DNA of 64,000 nucleotides from Allacma fusca (taxonomy: Eukaryota > Arthropoda > Collembola > Symphypleona > Sminthuridae). The notes below the pieces were generated by a model. The model did not search any database. It saw only the letters and a list, made by a program, of their open reading frames with translations, and had not been told where the DNA came from. The stretch is taken from positions 59,995,632 through 60,059,631 of the forward strand of contig OX359246.1 in NCBI GenBank assembly GCA_947179485.1, written 5' to 3'. Both the position numbers and the translations under genes were made by a program. Shown in pieces: positions 34,666-46,882 of this stretch (the first letter of the stretch is position 1; each line of letters opens with the position of its first letter).

Positions 34666-37028
34666 ATGGATCCAGAAGAGTATGCTTACGTAGGACATCT
34701 GTCCTACCAAGTTTTCTCAAATCACTTGGTAAATCTAACATAATCAATATTGACGCCATCAATTAATTTCATATCTGAATAAAAGTTTGATTATATATAA
34801 GTGTTTAAATATGACAGTTTTTAATCTTGAATTTCCAATAATAATTAATTATTGTATTATGAACCTGCGGTTGGAATGAAATTTGAAATCCATTGAAGCC
34901 AATATTTTCTAACTAGTTTTGTTTATTTTAGCTTGTGAACACGATATGGAGACATTTTTCAATGGAAACGTTGAGAACATTGTCCCTCGTTTGCCGGTCT
35001 TTTTGTGTTATTTCTCGAAAGCGCCTACGAGATCACCACTTCCTACCATTGGGTATCAGTATAAGTTTTGACGGTCCTTGCAAGAGGTTGGAAGCTGCAG
35101 AGGAAATAATCCGAGATTCCACGGACAGTCCCTACAACAGCATAGCTCTCTTCAAGCCTAGGAAATGTCATTCATTCGAATTCGGCTGTTCGAACAATTG
35201 CAGGGAAGGGAAAGTGGAGGACATGTGTCCGAGTATATTACAATGTAACAAATGGAAAAGTATAGGGATCTTCGTGCCCTATCACTGTGACCAAAATTGC
35301 CCGTCCCTGAAACTATTTTGGATGTTGATCTTCCAGAATGCCAAATCCGTCAGAAGACTGTGCTTCAGCGGGGACTCCGCTGTAATCCGGGACAACCTGG
35401 AAATGTACATTAAGTTACATAGGAAGGAAAACAAATTCTGCTTCCCGGAATTAGAAATCTTGGAGATTAATTTTAATTGTTACGATGTGATCAGCCTATT
35501 TATTATGTCGTCCCCAAAACTTGCTGTCATTCGTGGCCCTTTAAAAACCCCTAACGTAATGATACGTAAGAGATTTCCACTTTATATTCCGAAAGAAAAA
35601 TTCGGGGTGTTCGCTTATTTCCACATCTACAGTCCTCGCGAACTGGTGACACTGGCAGGGGAAGGGATGATATTGGAAAAATTAAAATTTATAAATACTA
35701 TGACGTCCAGGTTCTGGCCCAGTGAGATACGACATTTCCAAACAGGTCTAACTCTACCCCAGCAAATGTTTACAAAAACTTTGAGAAAAATTAGTTGTTA
35801 TTGCAGTACTGCGGCTTTCATTGCCACTCATGCTAAGGAACCGTTTTTAAAACTTGAGTCTTTAAGCCTTCGCTCAAACTTTGTATGTCCTAGCCCAACC
35901 GTCATTTCCATTCGTGAAAGTACCTTAAGGGCAATAGATTTCGACCGGATGTTTCCGAACCTTCGGAAAATGACAATCAAATTTCTAGAAGGGGGTAAGG
36001 CCTTTCTCTCTCCAGAGATAACTCTTCTTCCGGGATTGTACAAGAGCAGCTCCGTAACCCATCTCAAGATCATTCACAAGCTCTCTGAAGACTGTTTAGC
36101 AGAAATTGCCAGGATATTCCCAAACGTGGAATTATTGGAAGTAATCGACATGGACTATGGTCCAGTGGCATCCCGTCAGGATTTACAGAAAATATTTCAA
36201 TTTTGGGGAAGCAATGATAATTTCCAGCGCCTCAAAACTGTGAGACTTGTTTGCTCATTGCCTGCCGTGAGTTTTGATGACTACATGGGATACGTAGAGT
36301 GTGAGAAGAAAATCGGAGACTTGGATGGTCGTTGGAAGTTCACGCTGGCCTCCAAACAATATTCCATTTTTAACAAAAGTAATTTCCTTTTGGCTTAATT
36401 GTTGTTTATATGAAATTTTGAACTCAATAATTTATGATTGGTTCATCACTATCTTTTTACTATGTCTTAATCCAACATATTGTAGATCAGATGTAGATCA
36501 GGTGTTCGTGATGTTCCTAAGATTCACTTTATGTTTCACACATTTCATAAATTCCTGTATTTACTTCACAGATCAGTTGAGAAGTACTGAGATTCACGTC
36601 CGGCATTCCAGATCCAGTATTTTGACGCATGATGAAGCTACAAAAATTTTCTCAATTCATGCTGCGAAGATGATTCGAGCCAAACTTCCGGGATTTAAGG
36701 TCATATTACGCTTTCCGTGCCGTTGTGAGCTGTGTGAGAAATTTTGAAATTCCTTTTGAAGATCAGAGATCATATAGTTAGAATTTATTATGAAATATTC
36801 TGTGTACTCAATGGTAAATAATGTAATTATTTGTTCTCTGTATGTAGATGTATCTAAATTAGCATCAATATTTAAACTTGTCTTGGTTTGTAATTCATTC
36901 CAGGTCATCAGATAGATGAAACGTATTTCAAGCATTTGAAGCCTTTTACCACGATCAGGCGTTCCCTGAATCCTAATGGTTTACTGGAGATTCAAATTGC
37001 ATTCAGTAATAAGAATTTTAAACTCTAA
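34666..37028 (+). CDS. F-box/LRR protein, copy C
   Basis: Exons 34666-34728, 34932-36378, 36572-36733 and 36904-37028 join in phases 0, 1 and 1 into 598 codons, the same plan and nearly the same exon lengths as copy B. The F-box reads QVFSNHLLVNTIWRHFSMET then LRTLSLVCRSFCVISRK. LRR strands include FPELEILEINF, FLKLESLSLRS, FPNLRKMTIKFL and FPNVELLEVIDM. The C-terminal exons encode NQLRSTEIHVRHSRSSIL and HQIDETYFKHLKPFTTI. Identity to B is high in the N-terminal third and the last third of exon 2 but much lower in the middle, where the likely substrate-binding repeats lie. No damage is visible, so it is probably a working SCF adaptor with a different target. Confidence 0.86.
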
Positions 37029-37092
37029 CTGTCCTCGTCTATGATAAATACAAATTCGTTCTTCTCTGAACTGCGTCTTCCTGGACGTGAAC

Positions 37093-37924
37093 TAGTGCTG
37101 TCCATGGGAACAGGAGACACCCAGGTTTTTGGGAACAGGAACAGGAATGGGTGCGTACGGGAACACAAATTTTGTTCCCAAAATACTTTGGGAACATTTG
37201 GGAACATAGAAATTGTTCCCAAAATATGGGAACAAAAGCGGGTTTGGAAACAGGAACAAAACGTGTACCTACCTGGTATTCACATGAAGTTTATAATATA
37301 AAAATACCTCACAAATAAAATATTATTGTAAAATTACGTCGCAACATGTCAAATACGTCACTTTTTCGCACGTTATTATTTAACAAAATAATAAATATTA
37401 ATTATTTAGCAAGTGGCAAAAATGGAACTCTCATTAACTTAAATCCAAAATTGTAGCTCAGAAAACTCCAGCGTGCTCTTATCCTTGTTAGTTCAGCAAA
37501 AGTATATTGAAATTGTTACTTCTCTTAGCTAATTTCAGTTACTACTGTACTTTGCGCTGCGATGATTAATTTAATGATTGTTACTGAATTTTCATTTAAT
37601 TTCGAGTAGCTAAAGGTATTGGAGATGGTGTGCTGTTATTTATTTTTAATAAAGTGGATTTGATATTTGGTTTTTTAAATCTACGCATAATTAGAGCTAC
37701 CTGGGGTATAAATGTGTAGGTTGTACTTTTCTGCTAGTCTTTAAATACTTTTGGGAACAGGAACAGGAACATTCCTGTTCCTGCAGGAACAGGTCCAGGA
37801 ACTTTGAATTGGTACCCATTTTTATGGGAACAGGAACAGGACCATTGCTTTAGTTCCTGAAAAAATGGGTACAGGTACAGGAACAGGTATGGGTACCAAA
37901 TTTCCGTTCCCATGGACAGCACTA
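37093..37924. mobile_element. hAT-like element E4 (GGGAACAGGAAC word), 8-bp TSD
   Basis: Both ends read TAGTGCTGTCCATGGGAAC, a perfect 19-bp TIR. ACGTGAAC flanks both sides (37085-37092, 37925-37932). The outer 190 bp on each side are degenerate GGGAACAGGAAC and complement; the core (about 37290-37730) is AT-rich and non-coding. It lies only 64 bp after the stop codon of F-box copy C, so it may sit in the 3' UTR and could influence RNA ends. Confidence 0.9.
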
Positions 37925-37932
37925 ACGTGAAC

Positions 37933-39595
37933 CCTGTACTTGTCCGGACACGGGATTACTGTATTTCACAACTTGCACCGCCGTATTCAATTGACACCCA
38001 CCACTTTCACACATCCGCTTTCCATGGACCCGCTGTTTTTTATAACAGGCTTTAGGCAAAACTTAAAACACATTTAAACACCCCCAGCTGCTGGAACTTT
38101 ACGTTTGAGCTATAAGACCTAATTAATTATACCTGATCATATCTTGGGTAGCATCACAATTTTTCTTTCCAACATACTTTTGGTCTGTAGGTACACTTTT
38201 CTCCTGCACTATGTTTTGGACATTGACATCTCCCAATATCCTCATTCGACAATGAGGGCTTTCGTAACGGTAGTTCGCTATATAAATTCTTTTTTGAGGC
38301 AGGTAGCATTTTTTAGTTCCTCCTAGGTACAGTCTCCGGATTAAGTTTTTGTAAATGGTTGGTACACATAACTGATTATCGAATTTACTAAAAAATATTT
38401 GTGATTACAAATTTTACTGAAATTAAAACCACGGGTAACATATTTGAAATCTTAAGAATCCCCTCTATGCAGCCATTTCTACTCCATACCAATGATCCGG
38501 CAAATATTATTACTTGGAAAATTTTGGTGTATTTAGTAATGCCATTTACAATTGGTAATACAACGAGAGTCTACTGTATTGGATAAAAAAGTCATCTGAG
38601 GTAACTGTCCTAAATGTAAGAAAAAATTCAATCCAGCTTTTATGCAAATAAAGTAATTATAAGCGTGTGTGTGACGGGGAAAGTGCTCACAATGAGGATG
38701 TCAATTTATGCACCGTCTCTTTCTTTTTGAGGAAAATAAATCGTATTTTTATGAATAGGTTATGAAACCATTATGGTCAACGAACTGAGGCCAAAACCAA
38801 ATGGATTTTTTTCCACGAAGTTAAGCACAAGTTTAATTTAGAATTATGGATCGCAAACCATTGAACATTGAAGAATCCAATGTATTTTCCAAAACAATTT
38901 AAGATATTTCCAATATAATATATTTTAGTACAAGTCTATCCTTCAAATACGGCGTTTAGACTCATAATTATGCCCAGTGATCATTCAAACCAATTTTATT
39001 TTCAGAGTTGCTGTTAATTGAAAATGCATATTGCTAACTCATGATCTTCAGTAGTTTTATGACTACAAATACAAATAACTCCACACGACAGCATGAGAAA
39101 TATTTGTTAAAACATGGGGTATTGAATTTGTTTCACTGTCCCTACTTCTACGGGGTAGAGAGGGGCTGGATCGTTTCTTGACACCCTGTGAATAGCGTAA
39201 TTGAACACAGTCAGGATTAAAATCGTCCGGAACTCAATGTATCCCAACCTCCGGGCATTCCGACCTTCAGACCGCCAATTAGTAAGACTCTGAGAATGTA
39301 TTTTTCAAAAATTATTTCAAATTCAAAAAATTCAGGACAAGTTTGTCCCCGATAAATTTGTGCATTGCCCCATTTAGACTAATTGTGATACCTTGAACTT
39401 TTAAAGTAAAAATTCGAAAGTAAATCGGTATATGAATGATAATTATCCGGGTGGTGTAATTCACTTTGACGGAAAGAACAGCTTGAATAATACACTGCTA
39501 AATTAATAATTAAATGGTATTCATTAATTTTTCCCGTAAATTAAAACCAAGCTTGAGGGCTAAATGAAATCTATAGTTATTACTGATATTATATA
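37933..39595. other. Gene-poor stretch
   Basis: No supported gene. The segment 38090-38340 is homologous, at perhaps two-thirds identity, to 42300-42540. Both keep open frames that start like IDIS or IDMS and end like FLRQV or FVRQV, suggesting an old dispersed repeat or decayed exon. The rest is unremarkable AT-rich DNA. Confidence 0.4.
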
Positions 39596-39720
39596 CAGGG
39601 TTGTGCATTTGAAAATGCCACGGCATTTTCGTCGTAATGCCTGGCCAAAATTCCCTGGCATTTTGGATATACATATTCAGTCTATCGCAGGCATATTTGG
39701 CATACTCGCTCAATTTTTTT
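39596..39720 (+). repeat. One end of a CAGGGTTG element
   Basis: CAGGGTTGTGCATTTGAAAA, followed by TGCC and GGCATTTT words, matches the left end of the elements at 8731 and 21856. The right end was not found, so the copy is truncated or decayed. Confidence 0.5.
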
Positions 39721-39913
39721 TTATATGTGGCTGTAGCTATCTACTAATTTTGCCAACTAAATCACAAAGCAGTATGTTCCAAGTTGATATAGACAACTTT
39801 ATGAAAAACAATATTATATTTATGTTGTTGTAAGAAGTTTGCACAGTGTCTCTAATTATTAAAGCGAAGATTATCCCCGAATTCACTTAAAAATCTAATT
39901 TAACCGTACAAAC

Positions 39914-40200
39914 GAATTCGTTGATCACTGAAGTCGTGGAAAATACCTTTCCCGCCCAAATTTCCTGAAATTTCGAAAATATTCCGAATTTTTGTAAAAT
40001 TCTGATTTACCCGCTCGAAAGAATTCCTTGATCAATAAAATCGTCGAAAATACATTCCCCGCCACAATATTCAAAATTTTATGAAATTTCGAAAAACTTC
40101 GAATTGACGTGAAAACCTGGGTTAACCACAGGAACTAGATTTTAACTCGTGGATCACTAAGGTCGTAAAAAATACCTTCCCTGCCTTGAAATCCGGCTTC
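39914..40200 (+). repeat. Degenerate tandem repeat, units of about 107-123 bp
   Basis: Three units start near 39914, 40021 and 40144 with GAATTCGTTGATCAC or relatives, followed by TCGT and AAAATACNTT and CCCGCC. Arms of GAAATTTCGAAAA are shared between units 1 and 2. No coding role is visible. Confidence 0.55.
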
Positions 40201-40740
40201 GCTTTTGTTGCAATCGATGAATCGATTGCAGTTTTGGATTTTTTAAACTTGGTGAGCAAACATATTCGTGCAAAAATGGAATACGAAAAGATTAAATACT
40301 TGTTAATAGACTTAAAACACAATTGGGAGCTTGAAAACTCAACACAGTTTCAATCCTAAAAGTTTATTGCAATACTGAATGACCTAAAACTATTTAAATA
40401 AATTCAAAATCATTGCCAAGGATGAAAAGGGTTGCTTTTTCGGACTTCCGTAGCACGACCCCGAATTGTCAATTCAATTTTGTCCCATTCGTAAAATTGT
40501 TGATTGCTCTGCTCGACTCATTCTTTTTCTTTCTTCTCTTTTGGAATTCGAACAAATGGACCCATATGCAAGAATTCTCCACAATTTCGTGATTTAGTGC
40601 TCTTCTGTCTATATCGAACGGATAGAATTGTTTTTACTAAATAATTAATTTAGCCTGCTGATCTACCATCAGGATAATTTTGATAGTTATCTAGATAAAC
40701 TAATGCCCACAAGTATGAAAATACTATATCTACTCCTGCT

Positions 40741-41792
40741 CAGAGGTGTCCATCCTTTGAAGGATTTCCTTCAAAGAAGACTTCTTTGAACGAATTAAGC
40801 GTTAGCTTTTGGCAATTATGAAGGGAGCGGAAGGAAGGCTGGAAAGTAGAGCTACTTTTGGGATCGGGATACACCCGGGAATTGGGTTCGGGATCGGGAA
40901 CGGGTTCGAGTTCGGGTGTTTAATTTATGTTCCCAAATACTTTGGGACCAGGTTCAGGAACATGCTCAGCAGACCCGGGATTTCGGGATCGGGACCGGGT
41001 TTGGGAACGGGTTCAAGCTTGATGAAGGTATTTGCGTTCCCGTCGGGAACCGGGAACATCTTCGTTCCCACACCCGTTACACGCTTCACGTTCCCGGGAA
41101 CTACGCAACCATCTAGCGGAGAAAAAAATACAAAGCATGCACGGCTTCCCTCGTTAAAATGTTGAGATAATAATTTTACGTAAGCGACTTGAGCCGTTTC
41201 GCATATTGTCAGTTGGGATCGCGCGTAGTAGTGATTTCCGCCTACTCTAACTTGCAAGATGAAAGTCATTGCAAAACTCATAGTGGGAATCGTTTAAGCA
41301 GTCTTCCTGCATCTTTTTCGGCAACGCAGACCAGACGTTTATTTTCATGACCATTTTTAATGTTCCTAAATCTATTGTTGCATGCACAAGTATTGTTAAA
41401 TCAATAAAAATGGGAAGAAAAAAATTGATTTACACTAACTACGCTGGTCCCGGGAACGAGTCCGGGTTCAAGGGATTCGGGATCGGGATTGGGAGCAAAT
41501 TTTATCTGATTTCGGGTTCGGGATCGGGATCGGGTTTGAGATCAACGATTCAAGCATATTTAATATCTGGGTTTTTGTGCACCCGATCCCAGTATTTCGG
41601 GAACGGGTTTGGGTGTGAGTCCGAAAATATTGATGACCCGATTTTCGGGATCGGGTTCGGGAATGGGATCAAACTTTTCGTTCCCACAAGTAGCTCTACT
41701 GGAAAGGAAACAAAGGCTGAACGAAGACCTCTGCTCTTTGCAGAAATAATGGAATGGGAACGAACGAAGGTGATTTCAAATGGACACCTCTG
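40741..41792. mobile_element. hAT-like element E5 (TTTGAAGG word), 8-bp TSD, host of E6
   Basis: Both ends start CAGAGGTGTCCAT. CTCCTGCT flanks both sides (40733-40740, 41793-41800). Excluding the nested E6 only about 200 bp remain, made of CTTTGAAGGA and TTCAAAGAAG words, so E5 is a very small MITE. Confidence 0.85.
40847..41698. mobile_element. hAT-like element E6 (GGGATCGGGTTC word), 8-bp TSD, nested in E5
   Basis: Ends TAGAGCTACTTTTGGGA and, from the right, TAGAGCTACTTGTGGGA. CTGGAAAG flanks both sides (40839-40846, 41699-41706). Both flanks of the body are degenerate GGGATCGGGTTCGGGAACGGG-like words; the core (about 41160-41440) is not repetitive. Large Gly-rich frames (from 40809 and 41347) come from the repeat and are not genes. 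Confidence 0.88.
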
Positions 41793-41800
41793 CTCCTGCT

Positions 41801-43884
41801 TGTATGTGCTGAAATGAGAACAATATTTGACAACACTGTGTAAACATGTTTGTTTAGAAAAAATAGATTGCGTCAACTTTTTTAAATACAGTTAATAGTA
41901 ATTTGTACAGGATTTAAAAAGAAAATTGAAGCTTTATTGCAGTTTTGACAGCAAAAAGTCAGTGAATAGCTAATTTTACTGACAACAAAAAAGTTAGTAA
42001 GGGCTAATTTGATTCTTGAAAAAAGTAAGGGGGTACTAGTTGTAAAGCCTGTCCTCATGTAATGTGAGAAAAATTAAATATATATTTTTCAAATTTAAAT
42101 TAGTTTCAGTGGAACCTATATATTACTAAATAAAATAAATAAATAAATAAAATATATATTACTACTACCCAATTAGCCTTAGCCGGAAAATTATGAAAAT
42201 GACACATGAATTGTGAATATTATTACTTCCATGAATAAAACCCTGCTACATTTTTAAACATATTTTAAAACAGCCAGACATTTCAATTTTATCTTTGGAT
42301 AGTTATTAGTTGGACCCCATTAATCATACCTGATAATATGTCAGGTAACACCGAGATTCCCCAAAACGCTACTGGTATCTTTCATTCACTACATTAGCCT
42401 GCCCAGTTCCCATTGAGGATCTTCTTCTAGGTTATTTGGATATTGACATGTCCCTGTCATCTCATTTGATAATCAAGGCCTTAGTAGTTCTTCACATGGG
42501 ACGTTTCGTCAGGCAAGTTCCATCGAAGTACAGCAGCAACGATCCCCAATCCCCAGATAATCCGTAACAGCTAAGACTAAAACGGATCCAAATTTCTGAA
42601 CATAAATTTCATTTTCAGGGGCGAAATGATCCCAGTTTTAGAACCGGAGTGAACCAAAGTTCTAGGGACGGAGTGAAACAAAATGTGCAGGAGTGTACAC
42701 CATAAACGAAACAGTTTCACGGGCGATAGAAAACAAAGTATTAATAGCGGAGTGAGCGTGACTGCTCTATTTAGAACAAATGTCATTGATGAGAAAAATC
42801 CTAAAGTTTAGAGGAGCCAACTGGAGTTGTTTATTTATTCCCATGTGTTTGTATTAGACCGTCTAGAAATTCAAGTGGTCAAACGGATGACCTGATCTCC
42901 TCCTTTAGTTTCAGACAGAAATCAGGTCATGTGTCGTTCAAACATGTTCGAATTTTCTGGCGTACGCAAATAACCAGACATTTATGACATTCACATTAGA
43001 GAACTTCCTCTCACTCCATCCCTTAAAAATTTCTGCAGCATTATTTCTCAAGCGTTTTGGGCTTTGAAAAGCTCTTCGGTGTTTTTGTAAATGGACGTTT
43101 AGTCCAGTTTGCATTTATAATATTCACGTGAACTAGTGCTTTTGTCATTTTTCTGGAGTTCGGGTAAAAAAATTGAAAGTGTAGAACTAGAACCCACAAC
43201 TTGCATGTCCCGCTGGTTAACGACATTAAGGGGTTGAAATCGTGACAGCAATAAAATATCCGTCACATTCGTCTCACACTGTCTGTGACTTCTGTTATGT
43301 ACATTGTTACAAACCATCACATCAAGAAGTATTTATTATTTCCAGGAACATGTTCCCGTCGGGAACAAAATATTTTAGACGGAAACGATTTCAACCCCGA
43401 TTGCAACTTGCAACCTTCATTCATTCATTCACGTGGTTCAAATCTGTGGAGAATTCAAGTTTCCCCCAATTCGTCAAGGCATACTGGCATTGATGGGCAT
43501 AACTTTGTAACTCGAACTCTTTTGCCTAACACTACGAAAACGAGTTTATCCAAAACATTTTAACCCCACCTGTATGTATACGTATTTTAATGACCAATTA
43601 TAGTGAAAGTACATGATAATGTATGTGTAGAGTGACAATAGTCATTTACATTTACATCCCCTCTAGCCCTCATAAGGGCTTGACTTTTAAAGCTTTTGAT
43701 TACCCCAGTTTATTGCAAATTATTTTCTAGATTTTCTAAAATTTGCTTCATTGACATGTACATGCACTGATATTTGAGGTCACAAGGAAACACACTATCA
43801 GCCAAAGTCGACTTTTCAGAATGCTGATTTCTTCATTTTATATTATTGCATTTTTTTCAAGTAATGTTTTTATGCTTTTTTCAG
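41801..43884. other. Gene-poor stretch
   Basis: Contains an AAAT microsatellite (about 42125-42153), the diverged repeat 42300-42540, a GGAGTGAA word patch (42600-42750), and the inverted repeat GGGGTTGAAATCGT (43230-43243) with its complement at 43385-43398. No supported gene. Confidence 0.4.
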
Positions 43885-44056
43885 GAAATTTAATCGCTTT
43901 TCTAGGAGGCTGTGCAATGGATGTATCGTCTTTGAGAACTGTGAACATGCCCGGAAAAGACTCGGAGCAAGGTTGGAGAAATTAAGCATCAAAAGCAAAA
44001 TGCCGAAGAAAGAAATTTCTGATTTTGTCAATTTTTCAAGGACGATCAGAAGTTAA
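43885..44056 (+). CDS. Possible isolated 3' exon
   Basis: After a good acceptor (polypyrimidine then TTTTTTCAG) one frame stays open for 56 codons to TAA. It contains FNRFSRRLCNGCIVFENC and ARLEKLSIKSKMPKKE. The basic, amphipathic composition and the clean acceptor look like a real terminal exon, but no partner exon was found and the length could arise by chance. No family is recognised. Confidence 0.25.
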
Positions 44057-45421
44057 TACAATTTTTGCTGGCTTCCTTGTTTATAACAAATTTTATGGGG
44101 ATTCATTTGAGTGTAATACCTTCCCAACTGTAAAATGACTGTATCAGAAAATGAATATGTGAGGCCAAAATTTTTATTCCTTTAAAAAAATAAACACAAT
44201 CTTGATAAGACAACAATATTAGCAGTTTTATCAACCAGAAAAGTAAAACCAAGTTTATGAATTGATTTAAAAGTTTACCATAAAAATAAACATGTTTTAC
44301 TTTAATCTTGCCCCCTAGGTCCTGAGAACAAAATTGTTTACTCTCTCTTGATTTTTAAACGTCGATGATCATGAAATATCTCCTTAGGAAGTTCATAAAA
44401 TTTCCCACAAACAAGCATCAAAAAAGTATTTGAAAAATAAAAATTTATTTTTCCACCGTGACCTGGTGTTGCCATCTTTTATTGATATCCCCTGAAGGCA
44501 GCATTCCGTAGACATCGTGGTTGTGTATGATAAGAGATAATGGTATTATATATTATTGAAGAATTTGAGCCGGAACCTCAATTTTACAGAGCGGGGCAAC
44601 GTTAAAACAAAATTTTGGTTTTACAAGTTGACTTGTTACAAGTCAAACTTGTCAAACTTTACATCCACCGATCGATTGCCATTTTCCCCTGAACGGCTTG
44701 ACGATCGTAAAAATCTTCCAGAATCCTCTTGTTGTTGTCAACTGCATGGGGTTTCTATTATTCCTTTGTCAAAAATTTCGGTCCCAGAACTTTTTCAGGT
44801 GAGGCAAAAATTTTATAAATAAAAATCTATAATACGAATTTGTATTTTTTTCAATCTTGTCTCCCGAAACTTTTGAAGAAAGCGATGATCGTAAAAAGAG
44901 TCCTGTAGGGACGGACGCCTTATAATGAGTTTTGACGTTGGGTCCGTATATCGTGCATAATATTGTGCCAGATAACGATGACATTATGGTAGGGGTAGGG
45001 GCATGAGCATATGACTAGTGTTGACATAAAGTCGGAGTTTTATAGTCTCAGTTTTTACATGACGTGTTGAGCGCTTGAAGAAGAACACACAAACTCGTGT
45101 TTTTAGTATCAACTCATGAGTGCGAGGCCTTGAGCCGTCATAATTAAATGATGCGCCTACCATTGCACAGTCGACAACTGAGCAAGTTCCTTTCAGGCTG
45201 ATTTTAGAGCTAGAGCTCAAACTCAGTCATACATCAAACCGCGTGTGTGAATTTAAAAAACCTTATTTATTCTCCCTTCCGTCGTAATTTCATCACCACA
45301 TTTCAACAAATTTGGTAAAAATACACATTATTTGGTTTGTTGATTTAAGTTAAAATATAAAAGTTAAATATTAGTCTGGATTAATTAACTGAATATAATT
45401 TTGTATTTTTCAGTGTTTTGC
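44057..45421. other. Upstream region of PUS1
   Basis: No supported gene. A TTTTTCAG acceptor at 45413 just before the PUS1 start implies a 5' UTR intron; its upstream exon may end near 45315 (ATTTG before GTAAAAA). Short palindromes of ACAAGTTGACTTGT type occur near 44620-44650. Confidence 0.4.
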
Positions 45422-46882
45422 ATGGCAGGTTTTGCCGCTCGTATGCTCTTCACAAGTAGTAGTTCCCTAGTAGTGCCTTTAAGGACTTCATTTATTCTTC
45501 GATACCCCAAGAAGCATAAAAGTATTGTGACTTTATCCGTTTTTAACGCTAGTGTGTCAAGGATGTCCAGCTCAGTCTCTGTAATTCAACCGGTGGAGGA
45601 AGTTAAAGTAAAGGAAGAGGTTAAATTAGAAGGACAAGAACTAGAGCCCGTTGTGAAAGTCACAGAACCCTCCCAAAAGCCAGAATCATCGGAACAATCC
45701 CTACCCGTAGAGAAACCATTCCAGCGAATTCGAAAAAGGAAACTGGTTATCATGTTGAGTTACTGTGGTCAAGAATATTTTGGAATGCAAAGGAATCCCT
45801 TGACGAAAACAATTGAGGAAGAGCTATTCAAATCCTTTCTCAAGAATGGCTACATGGATGATGAGTCTTTCAAGAAACCTCAAACAGTCAACTTCCAAAG
45901 GGCTGCCAGAACGGACAAGCATGTTTCGGCAGCGAGACAGATTTGTTCCTTGAAGGTGGATGAGAACCTTGATATTGCTAAAGTGAATGAGTTCCTCCCC
46001 CCGGAGATTCGGGTCATGGGGACGAAGAGGGTGACGCAGGGATTTGATTGTAAAAACAATTGTGATGCCCGAACTTACATGTACATGACCCCGACCTTTG
46101 CCTTCACTCCAGTGGATATCCCGACGACGGAGGCGTACCGAATCAGTCCGGAAAGAGTTGCGGAAATCCAGTCCGCTTTGGATCTGTACTTAGGAAATAA
46201 AAACTTTCATAATTTTACTTCTAGGAAAAGACCTCATGATCCTTCAGCCATGCGTCGGATATTTAGCTTCACTTGTGGAGAACCCTTCGTGAAGGATGGG
46301 TTGGAGTACGTCATCCTCCGTGTCAAAGGCCAAAGTTTCATGTTACATCAAATTAGGAAAATGATCGGACTAGTAATGGCCTACATGCGAGGCTTTGCTT
46401 CGTTAGAGACATTTAACAAGTGTTGGACTGCGGATCGTATTGATATACCCAAGGCTCCTGGAGTAGGTCTGATGCTGGACTATGTGCACTATCAAAGATA
46501 TGATCAACGCTTTGGGTCCGATGGCATGCATGATCCTATAACTTGGGACAGTGCCGAAGACCAAGTCCGGGAATTCTGTGACCAATTTATTTATCCTGTG
46601 ATTACCAAGGCCGAGAATGAGGATAAGAGCATGATCAACTGGTTAGCCACGTTGGCCTACCACACTTACGATGTGAGGGATGAGGTTGCTAATGACACGG
46701 GAGTGACAATTCCTGGGGAATTCTCTAAGATTGGCAAGGCGTATCTTGCTGTATGTCATCATCAGGGAGTGGAACCTCTGGTATCTGCTAACGATTTGGC
46801 AAAAGTCAAGCGATCCAGTTCACCTGACCAAACCCAGGAGGATGAAAGTGTAGCGAAACAACCAAAGTTGGAGCAAAATTGA
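45422..46882 (+). CDS. PUS1: tRNA pseudouridine synthase 1 (TruA family)
   Basis: A single coding exon of 486 residues. The enzyme isomerises specific uridines in tRNAs to pseudouridine, in the nucleus and, in animals, also in mitochondria. The catalytic motif is RAARTDKHVSAARQ with Asp at about residue 165 (the family usually has GRTDKGVSA). Other TruA marks are MLSYCGQEYFGMQRNP near the start of the domain, FHNFTSRKRPHD, and GQSFMLHQIRKMIGLVMAYM with the conserved histidine near the end. Residues 1-45 (MAGFAARMLFTSSSSLVVPL and onward) are basic and hydroxylated with few acids, like a mitochondrial presequence; an internal Met (MSSSVSV) could give a nuclear form. A Glu/Lys-rich linker follows. 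The frame is open upstream to 45401, but that codon lies in the intron, before the acceptor. Confidence 0.93.
   Translation: MAGFAARMLFTSSSSLVVPLRTSFILRYPKKHKSIVTLSVFNASVSRMSSSVSVIQPVEEVKVKEEVKLEGQELEPVVKVTEPSQKPESSEQSLPVEKPFQRIRKRKLVIMLSYCGQEYFGMQRNPLTKTIEEELFKSFLKNGYMDDESFKKPQTVNFQRAARTDKHVSAARQICSLKVDENLDIAKVNEFLPPEIRVMGTKRVTQGFDCKNNCDARTYMYMTPTFAFTPVDIPTTEAYRISPERVAEIQSALDLYLGNKNFHNFTSRKRPHDPSAMRRIFSFTCGEPFVKDGLEYVILRVKGQSFMLHQIRKMIGLVMAYMRGFASLETFNKCWTADRIDIPKAPGVGLMLDYVHYQRYDQRFGSDGMHDPITWDSAEDQVREFCDQFIYPVITKAENEDKSMINWLATLAYHTYDVRDEVANDTGVTIPGEFSKIGKAYLAVCHHQGVEPLVSANDLAKVKRSSSPDQTQEDESVAKQPKLEQN

Noticed and set aside
40809-41817. Long Gly-rich frames that look like secreted proteins
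   Set aside because: They run through the GGGATCGGG word arrays of E6; the composition follows the repeat, not a protein.
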